From positions 1-64,000 of the forward strand of contig DASXZP010000027.1 in NCBI GenBank assembly GCA_036501825.1: a stretch of 64,000 bases of DNA, written 5' to 3'. How positions within the stretch are numbered: position 1 is the first letter of the stretch; each line of letters begins with the position of its first letter. A program made the translations under genes and the position numbers. Origin of the DNA: JAFECT01 sp036501825 (GTDB lineage: Bacteria > Pseudomonadota > Alphaproteobacteria > Caulobacterales > Caulobacteraceae). This document shows, one piece after another, positions 25,534-34,914 of the stretch. The notes below the pieces were generated by a model. It saw nothing but the letters and a program-made list of their open reading frames with translations. It made no database searches and was not told where the DNA came from.

Positions 25534-25697
25534 GAAAGCCGCAGAGAGCGCAGAGGAAGGAAAGCCGCAGAGATCGCGGAGCGGTCGTGGGCGAAATTGA
25601 TGTCGCGGCCTTCCGAATTTGGAAGGTCGCTTCGCGACAGAGTCTCTTCTCCGCGCTCTCTGCGGCTTTATCTTTCTCCGCGCTCTCTGCGGTTTTC
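25534..25697. repeat. Palindromic element G, divergent arm family
   Basis: Inverted repeat in the convergent gap between DUF1328 and the phosphoesterase. The arms are built of two copies of a unit of about 25 bp, AAAGCCGCAGAGAGCGCAG on the left and CTCTCTGCGGCTTTATC/CTCTCTGCGGTTTTC on the right. The core holds the small hairpin GTCGCTTCGCGAC. The architecture is the same as in the other elements, but the arm sequence is different. It ends 5 bp from the phosphoesterase stop codon. Confidence 0.75.
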
Positions 25698-25702
25698 TTC
25701 TC

Positions 25703-26494
25703 TTAGGCCGGTTGCCTGCGTTTGTAGCGCCAGGTTTGGGAGGGGACGAAGGCGGGTTCGACCCAGCTCATGGCGGTGACGCGGATTTCGCGTTCGTCCC
25801 AGTCGATCTGGTTGAAGCCGGCGGGCGAACCGCGCAGGCGCGTCGACAGGGTGCCGGCGCCGACCGCGTGCGAGCGGTGATCGGCGATCGGAATTTCCAG
25901 CGCGAAGGGCACATGCACGTGGCCCGTGACTACCAGGTCGACGCCGGCCGCGGCGAAAATCTCAGCCGCCGCGTCGCCGCAGCGCACGTCGCCGGTCATC
26001 GGCGTGCCGTCCATCTCGATCAACGGGTGATGGCAGGCGATGATGCGCAGCGCCGTCTTCGGCGCATCGCTCAGCGAGCGCGCGGCGCGCCGGGTTTGAT
26101 CCAGATCGATGGCGCCCTTCGACCAGTTCCAGCGCATCTGCGCGGCGCGCGCCGTGTTGATGCCGCGCACGGCGATCTCGTCGGTCTGGAACTGATGGTC
26201 GACCGCGGGGTGTTTGATGATCCGCTCATAGCGCCGCCACGGCCAGGCGAGGCGCGCCAGCAGATCCCAGTAGGGCGTGTCGTGATTGCCGGGGATGACG
26301 AACACCGGATCGGGCATGGCCGCGAGCCATTGCGCGGCGGCTTCGAACTCGCGCGTGCGGCCCGCCTGGGTGATATCGCCGGACACCAGCACCAAGTCGG
26401 GTTTGGCGTTCTGCGCATAGGCGAGCGCGGCGGCGACCGCCGGTTTGTTCTCGGCGCCGAAGTGTATGTCGGAGAAGTGCAGCACCTCTCCCAT
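25703..26494 (-). CDS. Metallophosphoesterase (calcineurin-like)
   Basis: 263 residues. The full set of metal-binding blocks is present: HFSDIHFG, LVSGDITQAGR, VIPGNHDTP, IACHHPLIE and VTGHVHVP. The fold is that of cyclic-nucleotide or phospholipid phosphodiesterases such as CpdA. There is no signal peptide, so it is cytoplasmic. Its start overlaps the stop of the lipid-kinase gene, which suggests a role in phospholipid or lipid-A precursor turnover. The substrate is not proven. Confidence 0.9.
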   Translation of the reverse strand: MGEVLHFSDIHFGAENKPAVAAALAYAQNAKPDLVLVSGDITQAGRTREFEAAAQWLAAMPDPVFVIPGNHDTPYWDLLARLAWPWRRYERIIKHPAVDHQFQTDEIAVRGINTARAAQMRWNWSKGAIDLDQTRRAARSLSDAPKTALRIIACHHPLIEMDGTPMTGDVRCGDAAAEIFAAAGVDLVVTGHVHVPFALEIPIADHRSHAVGAGTLSTRLRGSPAGFNQIDWDEREIRVTAMSWVEPAFVPSQTWRYKRRQPA

Positions 26495-27447
26495 CAGGGC
26501 GCGGTCGCCTCCGGTTCAGGCTGCGCGGGCAAGGACTCCGGTTGTTCGCGCCTCGGCGCGAGCGCGCGGAACGAGCAGGGCATGAAGCGCACCTCGGCCA
26601 CGTGGCCGAGTTCGACGGGTTCGCCGTCGAGGATGGCGGGAATCGAGCGCATGGCGCTGACCAGCACGCGCCGGGCGACCTGGGTTTCCACCGTCGGGTC
26701 GGCGCGCCAGTCGGAGAACAGGGTCTTGGCCGCGAGGCGGAAGGCGTCGCCGGCGGACTTGTAGTCGACCTGCGCGACCTCGAGGCCGGTCGGCTCGACC
26801 ATGGCCTTGGAAATCAGCGGGGTGATGATGGCAATGGCCTCGCCGCGGCGCGACGGCTGATCGTCGACGCAGTAGCGCAGCGTCCGCGCAAAGGCGCGCC
26901 GCGCCGCTCGCCGCGCATAGAGATAGGCAAGCCGCAGCTTGCCCGACCGCACAGCCTCGCGCGCCGGCGCCCACAGGGCGGGGGAGCCCAGGATCGCGGC
27001 CACCTGGAACGGACGCCCGTCCACCTCGCCGCCGGCGATGTCGCGCGCGACGCCCTCGGTCAGGGCGGTCTGCAGCGCTGACTTCCAGTCGACCTGGCCG
27101 TAGAGGGCGTGCGGCAACAGGTTCATTGTGCCGCCCGGCAGGGGCGCGACCAGCGGACCTTTGGGGCCGGCCATCGCGGCCGCGCAGCGCGCGGTGCCGT
27201 CGCCGGCCAGAACCACCAGAACGTCGGGCCGCGACTCCAGCGCGCGGGCGACGTCCGCCTCCATGGTGCGCGGGTTGATCTCGCTGAGGTTGGCGTCGAC
27301 GTCGAGGGTCGCGAGCAGGCGCTCGCACTCCTGCGCCGCGCGCGGACCCACGCCGCCGGACAGGGGGTTGACGATGATCTCGATGCGTCGAGCCTGGGCG
27401 CTCTGGGGCCCGGGCTTGGACGCGCGTGCGTCCGCGACGTCGGTCAT
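26494..27447 (-). CDS. Diacylglycerol-kinase-family lipid kinase
   Basis: 317 residues. The DAGK catalytic-domain pattern is seen: IEIIVNPLSGG near residue 23, LVVLAGDGTARCAA (GDGT motif) and PLPGGTMNLLPHAL (GGTMN). The C-terminal beta domain resembles YegS-type lipid kinases. It phosphorylates diacylglycerol, sphingosine-like or other lipid hydroxyls at the inner membrane. It is the first gene of a pair with the metallophosphoesterase (one-base overlap). The C-terminal 25 residues are Pro/Glu-rich and probably disordered. Confidence 0.88.
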   Translation of the reverse strand: MTDVADARASKPGPQSAQARRIEIIVNPLSGGVGPRAAQECERLLATLDVDANLSEINPRTMEADVARALESRPDVLVVLAGDGTARCAAAMAGPKGPLVAPLPGGTMNLLPHALYGQVDWKSALQTALTEGVARDIAGGEVDGRPFQVAAILGSPALWAPAREAVRSGKLRLAYLYARRAARRAFARTLRYCVDDQPSRRGEAIAIITPLISKAMVEPTGLEVAQVDYKSAGDAFRLAAKTLFSDWRADPTVETQVARRVLVSAMRSIPAILDGEPVELGHVAEVRFMPCSFRALAPRREQPESLPAQPEPEATAP

Positions 27448-27514
27448 GCTGACGCTAACGTCAGGGCGTGGATTAGGCTCCGGCGCGCGCTTAGCTGCCT
27501 CGCGCCGGTCAGGA

Positions 27515-27763
27515 TCACTTCGCCGGAGCGGCCGCGGCGTGATGGCCCATCGCGTTGCCGATCCAGCCGTCGATGACGCCGCCGGCCTGGGCGAAGGACC
27601 AGCCGTGCATGCCGCTCAGGACGATGATCAGGACCGCGAACAGCGCCAGCAGGAACATCAGGCCGGTGATGATGGCGCCGCCGCCGCCGCCGCCGCCGCG
27701 GGACTTGCGCGCCCAGACCGGGCTCGTGTCGTCGGCCATTCGAACCACTTCAGGAAACCGCAT
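27515..27763 (-). CDS. Small single-pass membrane protein with poly-Gly stretch
   Basis: 82 residues from ATG 27763, chosen because GGAG lies seven bases upstream; ATG 27739 would give 74. A basic N-terminal part is followed by SRGGGGGGGAII, one membrane helix (GLMFLLALFAVLIIVLSG) and a short periplasmic tail ending MGHHAAAAPAK. The family is not recognised. It is 67 bp downstream of nothing transcribed the same way except the SOS/DUF1328 block, and probably monocistronic. Confidence 0.6.
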   Translation of the reverse strand: MRFPEVVRMADDTSPVWARKSRGGGGGGGAIITGLMFLLALFAVLIIVLSGMHGWSFAQAGGVIDGWIGNAMGHHAAAAPAK

Positions 27764-27933
27764 GCTCTTGCTCCACCCCGTACTCATGCCCCCGCGTACG
27801 GCTCGCCGAACGCGCGCGTGAGCTTAACGCACTGTTAAGGCCAGGAATAGCCGGGAAGCGGGGTCTCAAATCCAGCGCTCTCCCCTCAAGAGCGAACGCC
27901 GTTCACCTGGATGTCTCAGAAAAGAATGGGTGC

Positions 27934-27968
27934 CAAAGAAAAGAAGCGGCCCGTTACCGGACCGCTTC
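27934..27968 (-). terminator. Rho-independent terminator, minus strand
   Basis: Read on the minus strand: GAAGCGGTCCGGTAACGG followed by GCCGCTTC forms a strong stem (one mismatch), followed by TTTTCTTT. It lies 160 bp downstream of the second DUF1328 gene, whose transcript it probably ends. Confidence 0.75.
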
Positions 27969-28083
27969 AAGTCGCATCATCGAGAATAAGGTGCGGAGAC
28001 GGCAAACCGGCTATTCGCCGGTCTCAAGTCGGGGGGGCGTCGCCGTCTCCACATCGCAATAACCCCCTGCGCGGGGATCGGTT

Positions 28084-28116
28084 CCTGGGACGGTTGAAGT
28101 TTTTTACCGTCCCAGG
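28084..28116 (-). terminator. Hairpin just after DUF1328 copy 2
   Basis: Perfect 11-bp inverted repeat CCTGGGACGGT / ACCGTCCCAGG with a 12-base A/T-rich loop, 10 bp after the stop codon. There is no U-tract on the gene's strand, so it may protect the 3' end or pause transcription rather than terminate alone. Confidence 0.45.
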
Positions 28117-28126
28117 AAAGGCGTTT

Positions 28127-28300
28127 TTAAACAACCGATTGGCCACGAACGGCTCGGGCGATGAAGCTCAGAACCAGCAGCACGATGAAGGCCAGGAACA
28201 GGATCTTGGCGATGGCCGCCGCCAGTCCGGCCAAGGCGAAGAAGCCCAGGGCCCCGGCGATGATGGCGAGGACGAGGAAGGTGATGGTCCAGCCCAGCAT
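28127..28300 (-). CDS. DUF1328 (YtjA-type) small membrane protein, copy 2
   Basis: 57 residues: MLGWTITFLVLAIIAGALG, then FFALAGLAAAIAKIL, then FLAFIVLLVLSFIARAVRG and QSVV. Two membrane helices joined by an AxxIAKIL linker match DUF1328 and the copy at 25269-25445. AGGAGA precedes the ATG by four bases. A candidate EcfG-type promoter lies about 50 bp upstream. It reads in the same direction as dnaE2 but after an 85-bp gap with its own promoter-like site. Confidence 0.88.
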   Translation of the reverse strand: MLGWTITFLVLAIIAGALGFFALAGLAAAIAKILFLAFIVLLVLSFIARAVRGQSVV

Positions 28301-28348
28301 GGTCTTCTCCTAAAAGGTTAACGGGCCCGGAGACGCGTCTGCTCGGTG

Positions 28349-28373
28349 AATGCGGATCGGGCGGGGCGGTTCC
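28349..28373 (-). promoter_or_regulatory. Possible EcfG/sigma-T-type promoter before DUF1328 copy 2
   Basis: On the minus strand: GGAAC, 16 bp, CATT, 48 bp upstream of the start codon. One mismatch to GGAAC-N16-CGTT. The parallel with the exact site before copy 1 strengthens it. Confidence 0.45.
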
Positions 28374-28385
28374 GGCTTCCAAGGG

Positions 28386-31300
28386 TCAGTGGAAGTCCCG
28401 GCTGCGGACCAGGTCGGGCACGGGCTCGGGTTGGGCCGGGCGGACCGTCCGTTGTTCCCGCAGCAAGCCCAGGGCGGGGGTCAGGTCCTCGAAGCTTTCG
28501 GCGACCAGGTGGATCACCCCGCCGCCGGCGTCGCGCTGGATCTTGCCGCGCACCAAAAGGAAGCCCGCGGTCATCACGGTCTTGCGGTTGGCTTCGAACC
28601 GGTCGGGCCAGACCACCACGTTGGCGGGGCCGGTTTCGTCCTCCAGGGTGATGAACACCACGCCTTTGGCGGTGCCCGGCCGCTGGCGGATCAGCACCAG
28701 GCCCGCGACCGACAGCACGCGCCCGTCGCGGATGGTCTTGTCCTTCAGGGTCGAGGCCGGAACCGCGCCGCGGGCCGCCAGGCTCTGGCGGAAGAAGCGG
28801 CAGGGGTGCGCCTTCAGCGACAGGCCGTGGGTGCGATAGTCCTCCGCCACCTCGGCCGGCAGGCGCATGCCGGGAAGCTCGACCTTCGCCTCCGCCGGAT
28901 CGCCCATCAGGGCGAGCAGGGGCGCTTCGTTGCTCTTGGCCGCCTTGGCCGGCGCCGTGAAGTCGAGACCTTTTACCGCCCACAACGCCTCGCGCCGGCT
29001 GAGACCGAGCGAACGGAAACCGTCCGCCTGGGCGATCAGCTCCAGGGTGCGGCGCATCACCCCCGTGCGCGCCAGAGCTTCGGGCGTACAGGCGCCGGCG
29101 TCGCGCGCCGCCATCAGCAGCGCGGCGTTTTCGCTGTCGATGCCGCGCACCTGGCGGAAACCGAGACGCACGGCCTTGAAGGCGCCGTAGCGCGTGATCG
29201 GAGACACCTTGCCGGCGGCTTCCAGCGTGCAATCGTAGTCACTCAGTAAAACATCGACCTCGCGCACCTCGACGGCGTGTTCGCGCGCGTCGCGCACCAG
29301 CTGCGCCGGCTGGTAGAAGCCCATGGGTTGGCTGTTCAGGATGGCGGCGCAGAAGATATCAGGGCGCCATTTCTTGATCCAAGACGAGGCGTAGACCAGC
29401 TTGGCGAAACTCGCCGCGTGGCTTTCCGGAAATCCGTAGGAGCCGAAGCCCTCGATCTGTTTGAAACAGCGCTCGGCAAAGTCGGGCTGATAACCGCGCC
29501 GGGTCATGCCGCCCACGAACTTGTCGCGATAGACGCTGACGTCGCCGTCGTGTTTGAACGTCGCCATGGCGCGGCGCAGGCCGTTGGCCTCGTCGGGACT
29601 GAAGCCCGCGGCGATGATCGCCAGCTTCATCGCCTGTTCCTGAAACAGCGGCACGCCCAGGGTGCGGCCGAGTACGTCCTTCAGTTCGTTTTCCGGTCCG
29701 AACTCGGGCGACGGTTTGTCGAAGATCACCGGATCGATGCCGTCGCGGCGGCGCAGATAGGGGTGCACCATGTCGCCCTGGATCGGGCCGGGGCGCACGA
29801 TCGCCACCTCGATGACCAGGTCGTAGAACTCTTTCGGCTTCAGGCGCGGCAGCATCGACATCTGCGCGCGGCTTTCCACCTGGAACACGCCGACCGAGTC
29901 CGCCTCGCTCAGCATGTCGTAGACGGCCTTATCCTCGTACGGAAAGTCGGCGATATCGTCGACGCGCAGCGGGCAGTCCGCGTCCGCGTTCAGCATGTCG
30001 ATGCCGCGCTTGAGACAGGTCAGCATGCCCAGGGCCAGAATATCGACCTTCAGCATCTTCAGATCTTCGATGTCGTCCTTGTCCCACTCGATGAAGGTGC
30101 GGTCCTTCATCGCCGCATTGCCGATGGGTACGGTTTCGTCGAGCCGGCGCTCGGTCAGCACGAAGCCCCCGACGTGCTGGGACAGATGGCGCGGAAAGCC
30201 CAGAAGTTCGGTGGCCAAAAGCGTCGCGCGCAGGATTTCCGGATTGTCCGGGTCGAGGCCGGTCTGGCGGATATGCTCGTCCGGCAGGCTGTCGCCCCAG
30301 CTTCCCCACACGGTGTCGGCCAGCCGCGCGGTGACGTCAGTGCTGAGCCCCAGGGCCTTGCCCACGTCGCGGATGGCGCTGCGCGGCCGATAGCGGATCA
30401 CCGTGGCGCAGATGGCGGCGCGGTCGCGGCCGTAGCGCTCGTACATCTGCTGCATCACCACCTCGCGCCGTTCGTGTTCGAAATCGACGTCGATGTCCGG
30501 CGGCTCGTCGCGTTCCTTGGACAGGAAGCGCGCGAAGAGAAGCTTTTCGGCAAGGGGATCGATGGCGGTGATGTGCAGGCAGAAGCACACCATGCTGTTC
30601 GCCGCCGACCCGCGGCCCTGGCACAGAATGTTCTGTGAGCGCGCGAAGACGACGGCGTCGTGCACGGTCAGAAAAAAGTGCGGATAGCCCAGCTCCTCGA
30701 TCAGGGCGTATTCCTGTTCGAGCAGATCGATCGCGGCCTGGGGCACGCCCTGGGGATAGCGTTTGGCGGCGCCGGCCGTGCACAGGTCGCGCAGGTGCTG
30801 CATGGCGGTCTTGCCGGGCGGCACCGGCTCGTGGGGGTATTCGTAGCGCAGATCGTCGAGCCGGAAGCTGCAGCGGTCGAAGATTTCCACCGTGCGCGCC
30901 AGCGCGTCCGGGTGATCGCGAAACAGGCGCGCCATTTCCTTGGGCGACTTCAGATGCCGCTCGGCGTTGGCCTCCAGGATCAGGCCGGCCTGCTGGATGG
31001 TGGTCTTCTCGCGCACGCAGCTCATCACGTCCTGCAGCGGCCGGCGCTCGGGCGTGTGGTAGAGGACATCGTTGGTGGCGACGAGCGGTGTGCGCGCTGT
31101 GCGGGCGAGTTCGGCCAACCGATACAGCCGCCTGTGGTCGCGCGCGGCGTAACGGCGCGATCCGGCAAGATAGACATGGTCGGGAAAATCGTGCGCGAGG
31201 GCGGCGAGCGCGCGTTCGAAAGCGTCGTCGAGCGCCGCGGGCGGGACGACGATCAGGACCTGGCCCTCGGCGTGTTCGTAGAGGTCGCTGCCCACGATTT

Positions 31301-31649
31301 CGCAGACGCTGGTCTTGCGGCCGCGGCGTTCGCGGGTCTTGCCGCGCGTCAGCAGGCGGGTGAGCTGGCCGTAGGCCTCGCGCTCGGTGGGATAGCAGAG
31401 CACGCTCGGGTGACTGTCGATGAAATCGAGGCGGCAGCCGACGCGCATCGCGAAGTTCTCATGCGACTTCGCGGCACTCCACACGCGCACCACGCCGGCC
31501 AGGGTGTTGCGATCGGTGACGCCAAGGCCCTTCAGGCCCAGCGCCGCGGCCTCGTGAGTCAGCTCGTGCGGATGCGACGCGCCGCGCAGGAACGAGAAAT
31601 TGGTGGTGACCTGAAGCTCAACGTAGTCCTGAGTACGGGGGGCGCTCAT
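28386..31649 (-). CDS. dnaE2: Error-prone DNA polymerase III alpha subunit DnaE2 (ImuC)
   Basis: 1087 residues, shorter than replicative DnaE as expected for DnaE2. Order: PHP domain (TNFSFLRGASHPHELTHEA), palm with CQGRGSAANSMVCF and the catalytic acids in PPDIDVDFEHERR, finger and beta-clamp-binding region, helix-hairpin-helix (VRQVRGIDSENAALLM) and C-terminal OB domain (SVAGLVLIRQRPG). It performs mutagenic translesion synthesis after DNA damage together with ImuA and ImuB. The start at 31649 overlaps the imuB stop (ATGA). The SOS box upstream of imuA should control all three genes. Confidence 0.96.
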   Translation of the reverse strand: MSAPRTQDYVELQVTTNFSFLRGASHPHELTHEAAALGLKGLGVTDRNTLAGVVRVWSAAKSHENFAMRVGCRLDFIDSHPSVLCYPTEREAYGQLTRLLTRGKTRERRGRKTSVCEIVGSDLYEHAEGQVLIVVPPAALDDAFERALAALAHDFPDHVYLAGSRRYAARDHRRLYRLAELARTARTPLVATNDVLYHTPERRPLQDVMSCVREKTTIQQAGLILEANAERHLKSPKEMARLFRDHPDALARTVEIFDRCSFRLDDLRYEYPHEPVPPGKTAMQHLRDLCTAGAAKRYPQGVPQAAIDLLEQEYALIEELGYPHFFLTVHDAVVFARSQNILCQGRGSAANSMVCFCLHITAIDPLAEKLLFARFLSKERDEPPDIDVDFEHERREVVMQQMYERYGRDRAAICATVIRYRPRSAIRDVGKALGLSTDVTARLADTVWGSWGDSLPDEHIRQTGLDPDNPEILRATLLATELLGFPRHLSQHVGGFVLTERRLDETVPIGNAAMKDRTFIEWDKDDIEDLKMLKVDILALGMLTCLKRGIDMLNADADCPLRVDDIADFPYEDKAVYDMLSEADSVGVFQVESRAQMSMLPRLKPKEFYDLVIEVAIVRPGPIQGDMVHPYLRRRDGIDPVIFDKPSPEFGPENELKDVLGRTLGVPLFQEQAMKLAIIAAGFSPDEANGLRRAMATFKHDGDVSVYRDKFVGGMTRRGYQPDFAERCFKQIEGFGSYGFPESHAASFAKLVYASSWIKKWRPDIFCAAILNSQPMGFYQPAQLVRDAREHAVEVREVDVLLSDYDCTLEAAGKVSPITRYGAFKAVRLGFRQVRGIDSENAALLMAARDAGACTPEALARTGVMRRTLELIAQADGFRSLGLSRREALWAVKGLDFTAPAKAAKSNEAPLLALMGDPAEAKVELPGMRLPAEVAEDYRTHGLSLKAHPCRFFRQSLAARGAVPASTLKDKTIRDGRVLSVAGLVLIRQRPGTAKGVVFITLEDETGPANVVVWPDRFEANRKTVMTAGFLLVRGKIQRDAGGGVIHLVAESFEDLTPALGLLREQRTVRPAQPEPVPDLVRSRDFH

Positions 31650-33214
31650 GCGAACAACCCGTGCAGCCACCAGCGCGGTGTTGCATCCGAGGCGTAAAGC
31701 CCCGCGCGGAAGATCCAGAAGCGGCGGCCCTCGGCGTCTTCCACGCGGTAGTAGTCGCGCACCTTGTCGGGGCCGTAGTCCTGGGCGCGCCACCACTCCT
31801 GGGCCAGGCGTTCGGGCCCTTCGGCCTTGCGCACGCGATGGGTGCGGCCGCGCCAGCGAAACGAGACCGGCGGATTGTCGGGCGTCTCGGCGATGGCCTC
31901 GATCGGCTCGGGACGATGGAACAGGCGCACCGGACGCGGCCGGTCGGCGGGCCAGGCCTTATCCGAAGCGGCGAGGGGCGCCGCGCGCTCCACGGCGCGT
32001 TCGGGGATCCAGGTTTCGCGCGCGGCCGGGCGCCAGACCTCCGCCTCGCCGAGGCGATTGGCCAGACGGTCGACCAGGGCCTCGACGCCGTCCTCGCCGC
32101 CGCTTTCGAAGCTGCACGCGTTTTCGTGGACGCCGTCCGCGAGGCGCCCCTGGGCGTCGGCGATACGCTCGACCTGGGAGGCCGCAAGCGTCACCGCCTC
32201 GACGCCGAAGCCGGGGTCGACGGTTTCCAGCTTGGGCGCGAACAACTTGGCGATGCGTTTCGCGTCGCGGCCGGCGATCGCGGTTCCGACGCCCACGCTT
32301 TCGACGCGGCCATCGACGCGGTGGAAGCCGAGCTCGAACCGCCGTGCGCCGCTGAGCGCGCCCGCTAACCTTCGGCTCATCGCGGCGGTGATGTCGGTGG
32401 CCACGCGCAGCAGATCGTCCGGCGCGCTGATCGGTTCGAAGAAGGCGAGGCGTTCGAAGAAGGGCGGCGGCGCGCGCCGGTAGGTCAGCGCCTCCTCCGC
32501 ATCGCCCAGCGCCTGGTCGAGACGCAGACGCACGCCGGGCCCGAAGCGCCGCGCGAGTTCCGCGCGCGGCAGCTTCAACAGACCGCCGACGCTCGACACG
32601 CCCAGCGTCACCAGAGTCTCCGCATCGTTTTCGCTGAGACGCAGGCTCTCGATCGGCAGGGGTTCGAGCCAGGCGCGTTGCGCGCCGCTCGGCACGACGC
32701 GGCGGCCCTTGCCGAAGCGCGCGAGCGCCCAGGCGGCGCCGACCGTATCGGCGATGGCGGCGCATGCGGGAATGCCGGCGCCGCGAAACCGCGTGACCAG
32801 ATCGTCGAGCATGGCCTGCTCGCCGCCCCACAGACCTTCGCCGCCTTCAATGTCCAGCATCAGGCCGTCGGGCGCCTGCACCGCGACCGCGGGACTGAAC
32901 CGCACACACCAGTCGCCAAGCGCTTCCAGGGCGGCAAGGTCCGCGTCCGGATCGGCGTCTTCGGTGATGAGGTCCGGTTCGAGCGCCAGCGCATCGGCGA
33001 CGGTTTGAAAGGGATGCAGTCCGGCCTTGGCCGCCGCGTCGTTCACCGCGGTCAGACGCCGTGCGTTCTTCACCGTCTCGACCAGCGCGAACAGGGGCTC
33101 AGGCGATGCGCTGCAAGGCGCGGGGGGTGTCTTCGCGTTCGCCGTGGCTTGCGTCCGGCGCCGCCACGCGGTGATCGGCCAGTTCGGCGACCACACGGAA
33201 AGGAGCCGCGCCAT
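31646..33214 (-). CDS. imuB: ImuB, Y-family polymerase-like mutasome subunit
   Basis: 522 residues. The start MARLLSVWSPNWPITAWRR is typical of ImuB, with GGAGG about nine bases upstream. The Y-family fold is present (little-finger part near RRFELGFHRVDG), but ImuB proteins lack the acidic catalytic residues and act as the clamp-binding adaptor between ImuA and DnaE2. The C-terminal section (PVSFRWRGRTHRVRKAEGPERLAQ) is a conserved ImuB tail. The gene begins inside imuA, overlapping it by 116 bp in another frame, which is unusually long. Confidence 0.94.
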   Translation of the reverse strand: MARLLSVWSPNWPITAWRRRTQATANAKTPPAPCSASPEPLFALVETVKNARRLTAVNDAAAKAGLHPFQTVADALALEPDLITEDADPDADLAALEALGDWCVRFSPAVAVQAPDGLMLDIEGGEGLWGGEQAMLDDLVTRFRGAGIPACAAIADTVGAAWALARFGKGRRVVPSGAQRAWLEPLPIESLRLSENDAETLVTLGVSSVGGLLKLPRAELARRFGPGVRLRLDQALGDAEEALTYRRAPPPFFERLAFFEPISAPDDLLRVATDITAAMSRRLAGALSGARRFELGFHRVDGRVESVGVGTAIAGRDAKRIAKLFAPKLETVDPGFGVEAVTLAASQVERIADAQGRLADGVHENACSFESGGEDGVEALVDRLANRLGEAEVWRPAARETWIPERAVERAAPLAASDKAWPADRPRPVRLFHRPEPIEAIAETPDNPPVSFRWRGRTHRVRKAEGPERLAQEWWRAQDYGPDKVRDYYRVEDAEGRRFWIFRAGLYASDATPRWWLHGLFA

Positions 33215-33929
33215 CGAAAGAAGCCTCCATGATCCATCCGCCGCTGCGTCCGCCGCGCGCGCGTTCCAGTCGCGCCGCCCAGCGCGGCGGTCCAAGGCCC
33301 GGTTCGCCGATCGCCATCTCGCTGGGCGCCGGTGCGAGGCGCCACCGCGACGCCGCGATGGCGGGTTCGACGCGGACGGCGCGGTTTGGAGTGCTGCCGA
33401 ACAGGCGCCGGCGCAGCAGAAATCCCGTGGCGCCGCGCCGCTCGCAGGCGAGTTGCAGCCGCCGCCCCTCGGTCAGGCCGATGCGCTCGACTTCGCCCAC
33501 TGCCGCGCTCACCCCGCGCGCCGACAGCGCATCCTCCAGCGCCGCGAAACTCTCCGCCTCCGAGCGCGTGCGCACGATCATCAGCCGTGCGGACGGCAGG
33601 CCCAATTCGCTCAAGCCCGGCGCGTAGAGATCGGTGCGCCGCAACACCCACACCACCTGACCCGCGCGGGACAGGCCCCCGCTCAACAGACTCCCGCACA
33701 GCCGCGCCGCAAAGCCCGCGGTGACCGCCGCGGACTCCAGATCGGTCTCCGCCCCCACCAGTTCGTGCCAGCAGCCGAGCGGCAGGCCCCCGCCCAGGAA
33801 ACAGCCGTCCACCCGCCCATCGCCCAGGCTCAGCCGCCGGGTCTGGCGCAGAACCGGATCATAGGCCGCGAGCCGCTCGCGCAGGCGCTTCAGCTCGTGA
33901 GCGCGTGGGGTCTGGAGCGCGGTGGACAT
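33099..33929 (-). CDS. imuA: ImuA, RecA-like mutasome accessory protein
   Basis: 276 residues from ATG 33929 (MSTALQTPRAHELKRLRERL). An earlier TTG at 33968 would place the LexA box inside the coding region and is rejected. Family blocks: GGGLPLGCWHELVG, VVWVLRRTDLYAPGLSELGL, RSEAESFAALEDAL and RRRGATGFLLRR. ImuA is a RecA/SulA-like protein needed with ImuB and DnaE2 for damage-induced mutagenesis. First gene of the SOS cassette. Confidence 0.93.
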   Translation of the reverse strand: MSTALQTPRAHELKRLRERLAAYDPVLRQTRRLSLGDGRVDGCFLGGGLPLGCWHELVGAETDLESAAVTAGFAARLCGSLLSGGLSRAGQVVWVLRRTDLYAPGLSELGLPSARLMIVRTRSEAESFAALEDALSARGVSAAVGEVERIGLTEGRRLQLACERRGATGFLLRRRLFGSTPNRAVRVEPAIAASRWRLAPAPSEMAIGEPGLGPPRWAARLERARGGRSGGWIMEASFDGAAPFRVVAELADHRVAAPDASHGEREDTPRALQRIA

Positions 33930-33948
33930 GACGGGGTTTCTGCATTTC

Positions 33949-33963
33949 GTTCCTATTTTGTTC
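33949..33963 (-). promoter_or_regulatory. LexA (SOS) box, GTTC-N7-GTTC
   Basis: GTTCCTATTTTGTTC, the exact direct-repeat operator of alphaproteobacterial LexA, 20 bp upstream of the imuA start codon. It should repress imuA-imuB-dnaE2 until RecA-driven LexA cleavage. Confidence 0.93.
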
Positions 33964-34029
33964 TCCAAAGGAACGGCAGAGTCAAGCCGTTGTTCCGACT
34001 CGTGAAATTTGAAGGACTTAGCCCCAGAC

Positions 34030-34910
<881 letters not shown>

Positions 34911-34914
<4 letters not shown>

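Larger units (their letters stand above)
27764..28126. other. Non-coding gap with two hairpins
   Basis: 363 bp between the poly-Gly membrane protein and the second DUF1328 gene. No credible coding frame was seen. It holds a minus-strand terminator (27934-27968) and a perfect 11-bp stem hairpin (28084-28116). The region 27764-27930 should carry the promoter of the small membrane protein, but no clear promoter motif was identified. Confidence 0.6.
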
